Shown here: positions 34,862 through 42,880 of the stretch, one piece after another
How positions within the stretch are numbered: position 1 is the first letter of the stretch
How the letters are laid out: each line of letters opens with the position of its first letter
Assembly (NCBI RefSeq): GCF_009857745.1
Contig: NZ_WWEN01000004.1
Span: 62,001 to 126,000, forward strand
Reading direction: 5' to 3'
Source: Thalassovita mangrovi
GTDB taxonomy: Bacteria; Pseudomonadota; Alphaproteobacteria; Rhodobacterales; Rhodobacteraceae
Length of the DNA stretch: 64,000 nucleotides
Program-made: the position numbers and the translations under genes
Notes under the pieces: generated by a model
Database searches by the model: none
Told to the model about the DNA's origin: nothing
The model's input: the letters and a program-made list of their open reading frames with translations, nothing else

Positions 34862-37411
34862 GTGCTCAGGTTCATTCTTTCTTTCTTCGGGGGTATTTTC
34901 ACCCTGGTCACCCTCGGGCTGGCCGTTGTCGCGCTGAGCATCGGGTCGATCTTCTATATCTATGGCCGCGACCTGCCGAGCCACGAAAGCCTGGCGCAAT
35001 ACACCCCGCCGACGATCAGCCGGATCTATTCCGGCGAAGGCCAGATGATCGACGAATTCGCCCAGGAACGCCGGTTGTTCACCCCGGCCGAGGAAATCCC
35101 CGATCTGGTGAAACAGGCGTTCATCTCGGCAGAGGACAAGCATTTCTACACCCACAAGGGCTATGACGCGGGCGGCATCGTCAAGGCGGCGCTCGACGCG
35201 GTGAAATCGCGCGGCCGCAACGTGCGCGGCGCCTCGACCATCACCCAGCAGGTGATGAAGAACTTCCTCTTGGGCGGCGAACGCAAGATCGAACGCAAGA
35301 TCAAGGAAATCATCCTCGCCACCCGGGTCGAGGAGACCCTGAGCAAGGACAAGATCCTCGAACTCTATCTCAACGAAATCTACCTGGGCGCCAATTCCTA
35401 CGGCGTGACCGCGGCGGCGCAGACCTATTTCAACAAGACCCTGTCGGATCTGTCGGTGGCCGAGGTCGCCTATCTCGCCGCGCTGCCGAAGAAACCGGCG
35501 GAACTGCACCCGGTGCGCGACATGAAAGACGCCGTCGGACGGCGCAATTACGTGCTGAACCAGATGCAGCAGAACGGCTATATTACCGAAGCCGCTTACG
35601 AACAGGCGCGGCAGGAACCGCTGCGGTCGGTGCAGAACGGCGATTTCGACAGCTTCAAATCTGCCCTGCCGCCGCGCGATTACTTCACCGACGAAATCCG
35701 CCGCCAGCTGAGCCGCGATTTCGGCGAGGAACAGTTCTTCTCGGGCGGGATGAGCGTGCGCGCCACCGTCGATCCCGAAATGCAGGTCGAAGCGGCCCGC
35801 GCGCTGCGCCGGGGTCTGGAAAAATACGACCGCGACCGGGGCGTCTGGCACGGCACCGGGGTGACCATCCCGGCCGATCAGCTGGGGGACGAGGCCAAGT
35901 GGCGCGAAGCGCTGGCGGCGACCGAAATGCCGCGCGACATCGATCTGGACGGCGTGTGGCACCCGGCGGTGGTGCTGAAGCTTGGCAAGCAGGACGCGCG
36001 GATCGGCATCGAAGGCGTGGACGAGGACGAAGACGGCCACTGGATCGTCGCCAAGGACGTGCAATGGGCTCGCAAGAATCTGGAAGACGGCAAGCTGTCG
36101 TCCAAGGCCAAGGTGGCTGCTGACCTGCTGAACGTCGGCGACGTGGTGCTGGTGCGCGCCCAGACCAACAAGGATGGCAGTTTCGACCGCTGGACCCTGC
36201 GCCAGGTGCCGGAAATCCAGGGCGGCTTCATGGCGATGGACGTCAATACCGGCCGGGTGATCGCGATGCAGGGTGGTTTCAGCTACCAGGATTCGGTGTT
36301 CAACCGCACCACCCAGGCGATGCGCCAGCCGGGGTCGAGCTTCAAGCCCTTCGTTTATGCCGCGGCATTGGACAGCGGCTATTCCCCCGCCACCATCGTG
36401 ATCGACGCCCCGATCGAGGTGAACACCCCGCAGGGCCTGTGGCGGCCGCGAAATTCGTCGAACAAGTATTACGGGCCGACGCCGCTGCGCACCGGGATCG
36501 AAATGTCGCGGAACCTGATGACCATCCGCCTGGCGCAGGAAATCGGCATGGACGTGGTCGCCGATTACGCCGAACGCTTCGGCGTCTATGACAATATGGG
36601 CCAGTTCCTGGCCAACTCGCTGGGCGCGGATGAAACCACGCTGTACCGCATGGTCGCGGCCTATGCGATGTTCGCCAATGGCGGCGAACGGGTGGAACCG
36701 ACGCTGGTCGACCGGATTCAGGACCGCTATGGCAAGACGATCTATCGCCACGACCGGCGCGATTGCGTCGACTGCACCAACCCCGATGTCCCCGCCGACC
36801 GCAGCCCGGCCATCGTGTCGAACCGCGAACGGGTGATGGATGCGATCACCGCCTATCAGCTGACCTCGATGATGAAGGGCGTTGTCGATCGCGGCACCGC
36901 GGCGAGCACCGTCAACCTGGACGTACCTGTGGCGGGCAAGACCGGCACCACCAACGAAGCGCGCGACGTCTGGTTCGTGGGCTTCACCAGCAATATCGTG
37001 GCGGGCTGCTATATGGGCCATGACACGCCCCGGCCGCTGGGGCGCGGGTCCTATGGCGGTACGATGTGCGGCCCGGTCTTCACCGAGTTCATGAAGACGG
37101 CGACCAAGAAATACGGCGGCGGGCCGTTCCAGGTGCCCGAAGGCGGCCATTTCATCAAGATCGACCGCTATACCGGCGAACGGCTGCCCAACGACGCGTC
37201 GGGCCCCGAAGTGGTGGCGGAATATTTCCGCGACGGCGAGGAACCGTTGTTCGGCATCACCTTCGACGGCGGTTTCGCGATGGGGTCGAACCTGCCCCTG
37301 TTCGAGGAAATCGGCGATCCCGGCCGCGAGGTCACCACCTCCACCGGCGACACCGCGATCGTCGGGCCCAAGGCGACCTTCGGGTCGGTGTCCTCGGGCG
37401 GACTGTACTGA
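34862..37411 (+). CDS. mrcA: Penicillin-binding protein 1A (bifunctional)
   Basis: An 849-residue class A PBP that polymerises glycan strands and crosslinks peptides. It has an N-terminal membrane anchor (residues 5-30), a GT51 domain with catalytic Glu in 'FISAEDKHFYTHKGYD' and 'GASTITQQVMKN', an OB-like insert, and a transpeptidase domain with 'RQPGSSFKPFVYAAAL' (SxxK), 'EMSRNLMTIRLA' (SxN) and 'AGKTGTTNEARD' (KTG). Length fits Gram-negative PBP1a. The start is GTG at 34862. A GC-rich hairpin without T-tract lies just downstream. It follows the amidase gene and precedes prfB. Confidence 0.98.
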   Translation: MLRFILSFFGGIFTLVTLGLAVVALSIGSIFYIYGRDLPSHESLAQYTPPTISRIYSGEGQMIDEFAQERRLFTPAEEIPDLVKQAFISAEDKHFYTHKGYDAGGIVKAALDAVKSRGRNVRGASTITQQVMKNFLLGGERKIERKIKEIILATRVEETLSKDKILELYLNEIYLGANSYGVTAAAQTYFNKTLSDLSVAEVAYLAALPKKPAELHPVRDMKDAVGRRNYVLNQMQQNGYITEAAYEQARQEPLRSVQNGDFDSFKSALPPRDYFTDEIRRQLSRDFGEEQFFSGGMSVRATVDPEMQVEAARALRRGLEKYDRDRGVWHGTGVTIPADQLGDEAKWREALAATEMPRDIDLDGVWHPAVVLKLGKQDARIGIEGVDEDEDGHWIVAKDVQWARKNLEDGKLSSKAKVAADLLNVGDVVLVRAQTNKDGSFDRWTLRQVPEIQGGFMAMDVNTGRVIAMQGGFSYQDSVFNRTTQAMRQPGSSFKPFVYAAALDSGYSPATIVIDAPIEVNTPQGLWRPRNSSNKYYGPTPLRTGIEMSRNLMTIRLAQEIGMDVVADYAERFGVYDNMGQFLANSLGADETTLYRMVAAYAMFANGGERVEPTLVDRIQDRYGKTIYRHDRRDCVDCTNPDVPADRSPAIVSNRERVMDAITAYQLTSMMKGVVDRGTAASTVNLDVPVAGKTGTTNEARDVWFVGFTSNIVAGCYMGHDTPRPLGRGSYGGTMCGPVFTEFMKTATKKYGGGPFQVPEGGHFIKIDRYTGERLPNDASGPEVVAEYFRDGEEPLFGITFDGGFAMGSNLPLFEEIGDPGREVTTSTGDTAIVGPKATFGSVSSGGLY

Positions 37412-37514
37412 CGCGCAGACGGCGCCCCTTGGCGGGGGCGCCCGCCACAGCGCTTGCCCCCGTTCCCACGCTGGTTTATCACGCAGCACTGACACGTTTT
37501 GACAAGGATGCCCG

Positions 37515-38642
37515 ATGCGCGCCGAGGTACAGAATACCGTTTCCGAAATCGAAAAGTCGCTGGAGCTGCTGCGCCAGCGGATGGATTGGGAGTCTGCGCA
37601 ATTCCGGCTGGAGGAATTCAACGCCCGGGTCGAGGACCCGACGCTGTGGGACGATCCCGAAAACGCCCAGAAGCTGATGCGCGAACGCCAGTCGCTGCTC
37701 GATGCGATCAACACCCATGACGGCATCAAGCAGGAACTGTCCGACAATATCGAGCTGATCGAACTGGGTGAGATGGAAGAGGACGACGAGGTCGTCAAGG
37801 ACGCCGAAGCCGCGCTGAAGGCGCTGGCCAAGACCGCCGCCGAGAAGGAGCTCGAAGCGCTGCTGAACGGCGAGGCGGATTCCAACGACACCTTCCTCGA
37901 AATCAACTCGGGCGCGGGCGGCACCGAAAGCTGCGACTGGGCCTCGATGCTGGCGCGGATGTATGTCCGCTGGGCCGAGAAGAAGGGCTACAAGGTCGAG
38001 CTGCAATCGATGTCCGCGGGCGAAGAGGCTGGCATCAAGTCGGCCACCTACAAGATTTCCGGCCATAACGCCTATGGCTGGCTGAAATCGGAATCGGGCG
38101 TGCACCGGCTGGTGCGTATCTCGCCCTATGACAGCGCGGCGCGGCGGCATACCTCGTTCAGCTCGGTCTGGGTCTACCCGGTGGTGGATGACAATATCGA
38201 GATCGAGGTGAACCCCGCCGATATCCGCATCGATACTTACCGGTCCTCGGGCGCGGGCGGTCAGCACGTGAACACCACCGACTCGGCGGTGCGGATCACC
38301 CACATCCCGACCAATATCGTGGTGACCAGTTCGGAAAAATCGCAGCACCAGAACCGCGACATCGCCATGAAAGCGCTGAAATCGCGGCTCTACCAGATGG
38401 AGCTGGACCGCCGCCACGCGGCGATCAACGAAGCGCACGAAGCCAAGGGCGACGCCGGCTGGGGCAACCAGATCCGGTCCTACGTGCTGCAGCCCTACCA
38501 GATGGTGAAGGACCTGCGGACGGGCTACGAGACCTCCGACACCGCCGGGGTGCTGGATGGCGACCTGGACGGGCTGATGGCCGCGACCTTGGCGATGGAC
38601 GTGGCGGGCAAGAGCCGCGCCGACGCGCAGGGCGCCGACTGA
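37515..38642 (+). CDS. prfB: Peptide chain release factor 2
   Basis: A 375-residue release factor that frees proteins at UGA and UAA codons. The 'GGQ' loop is in '[18 protein letters not shown]'. The stop-codon recognition tripeptide is SPY ('[14 protein letters not shown]') rather than the classic SPF. The reading frame is continuous from ATG 37515, so the autoregulatory +1 frameshift found in E. coli prfB is absent. An AAGGA site precedes the start by 8 bases. It follows PBP1a by about 100 bases, a frequent neighbour order in this group. Confidence 0.97.
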   Translation: MRAEVQNTVSEIEKSLELLRQRMDWESAQFRLEEFNARVEDPTLWDDPENAQKLMRERQSLLDAINTHDGIKQELSDNIELIELGEMEEDDEVVKDAEAALKALAKTAAEKELEALLNGEADSNDTFLEINSGAGGTESCDWASMLARMYVRWAEKKGYKVELQSMSAGEEAGIKSATYKISGHNAYGWLKSESGVHRLVRISPYDSAARRHTSFSSVWVYPVVDDNIEIEVNPADIRIDTYRSSGAGGQHVNTTDSAVRITHIPTNIVVTSSEKSQHQNRDIAMKALKSRLYQMELDRRHAAINEAHEAKGDAGWGNQIRSYVLQPYQMVKDLRTGYETSDTAGVLDGDLDGLMAATLAMDVAGKSRADAQGAD

Positions 38643-38809
38643 CCGGGGCAGGGCGCTAAGCCCTTGCCTGCATCCCACTGTCCGGACTAAGACTTTCGGA
38701 TAGGTCGCCCCTCCAATGCGCGGCCATTGGGGCTTGCGCCAAAGCTGGTCTTGACCCATGAGTTACAACGCGGGTGCGCCCGAAGTATTTGTTGTGGGAG
38801 TCGTTGGTT

Positions 38810-40216
38810 ATGGATCTGCTGGATCGGGATGCGCTTGAAATTTCGGCCCTGCTGGAGGCGCGCGAACTGAGCGCCGAAGAGCTGATGAAGGCCACGCTTG
38901 AGCGCATCAAGGCGGTCAACGGCAAGGTTAACGCGATCATCTCGCTGCGCGATCCCGAAACGCTTCTGGCCGAAGCCCGCAAGGTCGACAACAGCCCGCG
39001 CCGCGGCTGGCTGCACGGCATCCCCCTGGCGGTCAAGGACCTGGCCAATGTGGCGGGGATCGAAACCTCGATGGGATCGCCGATCATGGCCGGGCATATC
39101 GCCAAAGAGGATTCCGTTTTCGTCAGCCGGATGCGCCGCGCCGGGGGCCTGTTCATCGGCAAGACCAACACGCCGGAATTCGGCCTGGGCAGCCACACGT
39201 TCAACCCGGTGCACGGTCATACCCAAAACCCCTATGACCTTTCGAAATCCGCCGGCGGGTCCTCGGGCGGCGCGGCCGCCGCGCTGGCGTCCCGGATGCT
39301 GTGCATTGCCGACGGGTCGGACATGATGGGCAGCCTGCGCAATCCCGCCGCCTGGTGCAACGTCTACGGCTTCCGGCCCAGCTGGGGCCGGGTGCCCTCC
39401 GATCCCGAAGGCGAGATGTTCCTGCATCAGCTGTCCACCAACGGGCCGATGGGACGTTCGCCGGCCGACATCGCGGCGCTGCTGGAGGTGCAGTCGGGCT
39501 GGGATCACAGCCAGCCGCACGGGCTGTTGCCGGAAATCTACCTCGACCGGCTGATGGCCGACCTGGCCTTCGCCCGGATCGGCTGGCTCGGCGATTGGGG
39601 CGGCGCCTATCCGATGGAGGCAGGCGTCATGGACACCTGCAAGCAGGCGCTGAAATCCTTCGAGCAGATGGGCAGCATCGTCGAAGACGTGCCCCCGCCG
39701 ATGCCCGCCGAACAGCTGTGGGACGCCTGGATCACCCTGCGGTCTTGGGCGATCGCGGCCAAGCTCGGCCCGCTGCTGGAAACCCACCGCGACGAATTGA
39801 AACCCGAAGCGATCTGGGAAATCGAACGCGGGCTGAAGCTCAGCGCGATGGAGGTGCACCGCGCCAGCGTGGTGCGGTCGCAATGGTTCCGCAAGGCCGC
39901 CGACCTGTTCGAGGAATACGACCTGCTGGTGATGCCCACCGCGCAGGTCTGGCCGTTCCCGGTCGAACAGCGCTACCCGAAATCCATCGCGGGCCGCGCG
40001 ATGGACACCTATCACCGCTGGATGGAAGTCGTGGTGCCGGTCAGCCTGATCGGGCTGCCCTGTCTCAGCGTCCCGGCGGGGTTCGGCGAGAACGGCCTGC
40101 CGATGGGGCTGCAGCTGATCGGGCCCGCGCGCGGCGATCTGCGGGTTCTGCAGCTGGGCCAGGCCTGGCACGAGGGCACCCAATGGGTGTCGAAACGTCC
40201 GCCCCAACTGCCGTAA
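38810..40216 (+). CDS. Amidase signature family enzyme
   Basis: A 468-residue amidase. The catalytic Ser-cisSer-Lys triad is visible: Lys in 'IPLAVKDLANVAG', and the serines in 'KSAGGSSGGAAAALASRM' plus the preceding Gly-Ser strand. The distance to 'MLCIADGSDMMGSLRNPA' is normal. These enzymes hydrolyse various amides; no glutamyl-tRNA amidotransferase partner (gatB/gatC) is near and the C-terminus is not GatA-like, so the substrate is unknown. I start at ATG 38810 with GGGAG upstream; twelve residues earlier is a spurious in-frame start. A DUF2189 gene follows after 67 bases. Confidence 0.92.
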   Translation: MDLLDRDALEISALLEARELSAEELMKATLERIKAVNGKVNAIISLRDPETLLAEARKVDNSPRRGWLHGIPLAVKDLANVAGIETSMGSPIMAGHIAKEDSVFVSRMRRAGGLFIGKTNTPEFGLGSHTFNPVHGHTQNPYDLSKSAGGSSGGAAAALASRMLCIADGSDMMGSLRNPAAWCNVYGFRPSWGRVPSDPEGEMFLHQLSTNGPMGRSPADIAALLEVQSGWDHSQPHGLLPEIYLDRLMADLAFARIGWLGDWGGAYPMEAGVMDTCKQALKSFEQMGSIVEDVPPPMPAEQLWDAWITLRSWAIAAKLGPLLETHRDELKPEAIWEIERGLKLSAMEVHRASVVRSQWFRKAADLFEEYDLLVMPTAQVWPFPVEQRYPKSIAGRAMDTYHRWMEVVVPVSLIGLPCLSVPAGFGENGLPMGLQLIGPARGDLRVLQLGQAWHEGTQWVSKRPPQLP

Positions 40217-40243
40217 AGCTTGATTTTATCCTGAAAACCCCGT

Positions 40244-40274
40244 CCCATAGCAAATATAGCGATATTTGTATGGG
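40244..40274 (+). promoter_or_regulatory. Near-perfect inverted repeat overlapping a ribosome site
   Basis: CCCATAGCAAATAT (40244-40257) and ATATTTGTATGGG (40262-40274) pair around an AGCG loop with a single bulge. The 3' arm ends in the first G residues of the GGGAGG ribosome site (40272-40277) of the DUF2189 gene. In RNA, the hairpin would mask part of that site; in DNA it may be an operator. Confidence 0.55.
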
Positions 40275-40283
40275 AGGATGCAA

Positions 40284-41057
40284 ATGCCGTACCCCCTTTT
40301 GCCGGGCGCGCCCGAGCTGGGAAAGGTGACCTTCGGGACATTGGCCGAGGCGTTGCGCCTTGGCTGGGCGGACATGAAACGCGCGCCGGGCTTCGGCTGC
40401 GTCTTCGCCGCCTTCTACGTTGTGCTGGGGCTGGTGATGGCCTGGGTCACCTGGGCGACCGGGCAAACCTACTGGCTGATCTTCGCGGCGGTGGGGTTCC
40501 CGCTGATCGGGCCCTTCGCGGCGGTCGGCCTGTATGAGGTCAGCCGTCGGATCGAACAGGGCCGGGCGATGGACCTGTATCAGATCTTCGGTGTGGTGGC
40601 GAAGCAATCCAAGCGTCAGCTGCCTTCGATGAGCGCCATCATCATCTTCATGTTCCTGTTCTGGTTCTTCATCGCCCATATGATCTTCGCGCTGTTCATG
40701 GGGACGATGACGATGACCAACGTGTCGTCTTCCTTCGACGTCTTCCTGACCTCGAACGGGCTGATCATGCTGGGGCTGGGCACGGCGGTGGGGGCGGGGT
40801 TCGCGCTGCTGCTTTACATGATCACGGTGGTGTCGCTGCCGATGCTGCTGGACCGCGAGGTCGATTACGTCACCGCGATGATCGCCAGCTTCAAGATGGT
40901 GCAGGACAACCCGTTGCCGATGCTGGCCTGGGCGGTGTTCATCGCGGTGATCACCTTCGTCGCGATGCTGCCCGGTTTCCTGGGCCTGTTCTTCGCGCTG
41001 CCGCTGCTGGGGCACACGACCTGGCACCTTTACCGGCTGATCTGCCGCGAAGGCTAG
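40284..41057 (+). CDS. DUF2189 membrane protein
   Basis: A 257-residue integral membrane protein of family DUF2189, with about six hydrophobic segments ('FGCVFAAFYVVLGLVMAWV', 'IIIFMFLFWFFIAHMIFAL', 'IMLGLGTAVGAGFALLLYM' and others). The conserved 'SLPMLLDREVDYVTAMIASF' loop is a DUF2189 hallmark. Function is unknown. I choose ATG 40284 because GGGAGG is ideally placed 6-7 bases before it, although TTG 40266 and ATG 40278 are in frame. A hairpin overlaps the ribosome site. An FnrL-type box for the next gene lies 22 bases after its stop. Confidence 0.85.
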   Translation: MPYPLLPGAPELGKVTFGTLAEALRLGWADMKRAPGFGCVFAAFYVVLGLVMAWVTWATGQTYWLIFAAVGFPLIGPFAAVGLYEVSRRIEQGRAMDLYQIFGVVAKQSKRQLPSMSAIIIFMFLFWFFIAHMIFALFMGTMTMTNVSSSFDVFLTSNGLIMLGLGTAVGAGFALLLYMITVVSLPMLLDREVDYVTAMIASFKMVQDNPLPMLAWAVFIAVITFVAMLPGFLGLFFALPLLGHTTWHLYRLICREG

Positions 41058-41078
41058 GGCCGGGGCCCGCCCGCGTCA

Positions 41079-41092
41079 TTGATGCAGGTCAA
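41079..41092. promoter_or_regulatory. FNR/FnrL box upstream of the cytochrome c gene
   Basis: TTGATGCAGGTCAA has the same half-sites as the hemA box (TTGAT-N4-GTCAA). It lies 103 bases before the cytochrome c start, a usual distance for class II or near-upstream FNR activation. Both targets fit an oxygen-response regulon. Confidence 0.75.
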
Positions 41093-41194
41093 CGAGAGGG
41101 GGCCAAATAATTTGTAACCGTTAAGGGGTAAGAATTTTTCATTTCGCGGCTGCGTGAAGGCGCAGTGAATTTCAGTATCAGAAGGAGAAGAGCA

Positions 41195-41596
41195 ATGCAT
41201 AAGAAGGCCCTTTTTGCAGTAGCCACGATCACTGCGCTCTGCACGGGACCGGTTCTGGCCGAAGACGTGAAAGATCCCGGCCGCGTGACCTATGAACAAT
41301 ACTGCTCCGCCTGCCACGGCGATTACGGCATGGGCAAGGGATCGGTCGCCGATGTCCTGACCACCGAAGTGCCCGACCTGACCACGCTGTCGGCGCGCAA
41401 TGACGGGGTGTTCCCGATGCTCCAGGTGATCCATGTGATCGACGGCCGCACCGGGGTGCGGGCGCATGGCGGACCGATGCCGATCTTCGGCGCGCTGTTC
41501 TCGGATGATCAGGATTTCGGCCCCTATGGCGGCCCGGTCTATACCCGCGGCAAGATCCTGTCGCTGGCCTATTACCTGGAATCGATCCAGAAATAA
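41195..41596 (+). CDS. Small periplasmic c-type cytochrome
   Basis: A 133-residue class I cytochrome c. It has a signal peptide ('MHKKALFAVATITALCTGPVLAED'), one heme motif (CSACH in 'YEQYCSACHGDYGMG') and a possible axial Met in 'GGPMPIFGALF'. It should carry electrons in the periplasm. The start is ATG 41195 with AAGGAG 8 bases upstream. An FnrL box upstream suggests expression under low oxygen, so it may donate to a terminal oxidase or accept from the bc1 complex. No oxidase genes are linked. A terminator follows. Confidence 0.93.
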   Translation: MHKKALFAVATITALCTGPVLAEDVKDPGRVTYEQYCSACHGDYGMGKGSVADVLTTEVPDLTTLSARNDGVFPMLQVIHVIDGRTGVRAHGGPMPIFGALFSDDQDFGPYGGPVYTRGKILSLAYYLESIQK

Positions 41597-41626
41597 CCAA
41601 CCCGGCGACAGTCTGAAATTCGCCCG

Positions 41627-41656
41627 CAACCGCGCCAGTCCCTGGCGCGGTTGTTT
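41627..41656 (+). terminator. Terminator of the cytochrome c gene
   Basis: Perfect 12-bp arms CAACCGCGCCAG / CTGGCGCGGTTG around TCC, then TTTCGTTT. The rest of the gap to 41934 (278 bases) is GC-rich and I see no gene or clear regulatory motif in it. Confidence 0.85.
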
Positions 41657-41934
41657 CGTTTGGGGCCGATTCCCGTCATGGGCGGCGCTTTGCCGATCCC
41701 TCCAACATGGCAAAACCGGCGCCGGGCCGCCCAATCGCGGACCCGCTGCCGGTGATGTTCCGCCGGGGCGGAATTCTGCGCCAAACCCTGCCCATGAGAA
41801 TCGCGGAATGTCGCGGCGGACCGCCGGAAAGAGGGGAGGACCCGCCCGCCGCTTCCCGCTGCCGCGCGGGGATGATCGGATGGTCCCAGGACAGGCACAG
41901 TGCCGTCCGAGAAAACTGACAAGAGGATATGAAA

Positions 41935-42189
41935 ATGCGTATCGCAACACGTCTGAGCACCGCCGCAATCGCCCTGACCCTGGCCAGCCCGGTTCTGGCC
42001 GAGGGGATCGACGCCAGCCTCGATACCGATGGCGACGGGGCCTACAGCTTCGCCGAGCTTTCCGCCGCCTTCCCCGACCTGGCCGAGGAAAGCTTCACCC
42101 AGTTCGACGCCTCCGCCGACGGGCTGCTGGATGCGCAGGAAGTGGCGGAAATGAAAAAGGCTGGCGCCTTCCCGATGAAGGACGGCTAA
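41935..42189 (+). CDS. Secreted EF-hand protein
   Basis: An 84-residue protein with a signal peptide ('MRIATRLSTAAIALTLASPVLA') and about 62 mature residues. 'DTDGDGAYSFAE' is a canonical EF-hand calcium loop; 'DASADGLLDAQE' is a second, with Asp/Ala at early positions and so probably weaker. It is likely a periplasmic calcium-binding protein of unknown partner. I use ATG 41935, 8 bases after AGAGG; the ATG at 41929 is too close. A shared terminator follows. Confidence 0.85.
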   Translation: MRIATRLSTAAIALTLASPVLAEGIDASLDTDGDGAYSFAELSAAFPDLAEESFTQFDASADGLLDAQEVAEMKKAGAFPMKDG

Positions 42190-42192
42190 GAA

Positions 42193-42225
42193 AAAGCCCC
42201 CCGGTTTCGCACCGGGGGGCTTTAT
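42193..42225. terminator. Bidirectional terminator between the EF-hand gene and ilvN
   Basis: Hairpin AAAGCCCCCCGGT / ACCGGGGGGCTTT with loop TTCGC. T-rich tails lie on both strands, so it serves the EF-hand gene and the converging ilvBN operon. Confidence 0.9.
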
Positions 42226-42253
42226 CCTTTGATGGGACTGGGAAAACGCGGGC

Positions 42254-42814
42254 TCAGGCGCCGCGCGACAGCGCCGCGACGCCGGTGCGCGCCACCTCGA
42301 CCAGGCCCAGCGGGCGCATCAGATCGGCGAAGGCGTCGATCTTTTCCGGCGTGCCGGTGATCTCGAACACGAAGCTTTCCAGGGTGCTGTCCACCGCGTT
42401 GGCGCGGAAGATATCGGCCAGGCGCAGCGCCTCGACCCGCTTCTCGCCGTCGCCGCGCACCTTGACCAGCGCCAGTTCGCGTTCCACCGTCGCGCCCTCG
42501 ACGGTCAGGTCGTGGACCTCGTGCACCGGCACGATCCGGCCCAGCTGCGCCTTGATCTGTTCGATCACCTGCGGCGTGCCCTCGGTGACGATGGTGATGC
42601 GGGAATGATGGCCCAGGTGATCGACCTCGGCCACGGTCAGGCTTTCGATATTGTAGCCGCGCCCGGAAAACAGCCCGATCACGCGCGCCAGAACACCCGG
42701 TTCGTTATCGACCTTCACCGCCAGCGTGTGGCGTTCCTTGGTGTCCGAAAAGGTCGGGCGCAGGTTGTAGGCGGAATGCTTGGTCGAGCCTTTTTTGATT
42801 TGTAGAGCAGCCAT
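42254..42814 (-). CDS. ilvN: Acetolactate synthase small (regulatory) subunit
   Basis: A 186-residue regulatory subunit of acetohydroxyacid synthase. The N-terminal ACT domain shows 'HTLAVKVDNEPGVLARVIGLFSGRGYNIESL', the valine-binding turn, followed by the second ACT-like half ('REELALVKV' region, 'FVFEITGTPEKIDAF'). It raises activity and confers valine inhibition on the large subunit in leucine, isoleucine and valine synthesis. It lies 66 bases downstream of ilvB in the same operon and the start ATG at 42814 has a purine-rich site (AAGAAGA) provided by the intergenic motif. Confidence 0.97.
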   Translation of the reverse strand: MAALQIKKGSTKHSAYNLRPTFSDTKERHTLAVKVDNEPGVLARVIGLFSGRGYNIESLTVAEVDHLGHHSRITIVTEGTPQVIEQIKAQLGRIVPVHEVHDLTVEGATVERELALVKVRGDGEKRVEALRLADIFRANAVDSTLESFVFEITGTPEKIDAFADLMRPLGLVEVARTGVAALSRGA

Positions 42815-42828
42815 GATGTCTTCTTCTT

Positions 42829-42870
42829 TTCAAAAATATCCACGGGGGTCCGGGGGCCGTCAGCCCCCGG
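42829..42870. repeat. Intergenic motif and hairpin between ilvB and ilvN
   Basis: An inverted copy of the ATATTTTTG-type motif (42829-42849) adjoins a perfect hairpin CCGGGGGC / GCCCCCGG (42850-42870, loop CGTCA). In the ilvN direction the motif leads directly into the ribosome site. It sits inside an operon, so it cannot be a strong terminator. Confidence 0.5.
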
Positions 42871-42880
42871 GGCTCGGACG

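Noticed and set aside
34844-37924. A 1026-residue open frame antisense to the PBP1a and prfB genes
   Set aside because: It mirrors well-supported genes in GC-rich DNA, is rich in Arg, His and Gln with low-complexity runs, and has no domain or ribosome site.
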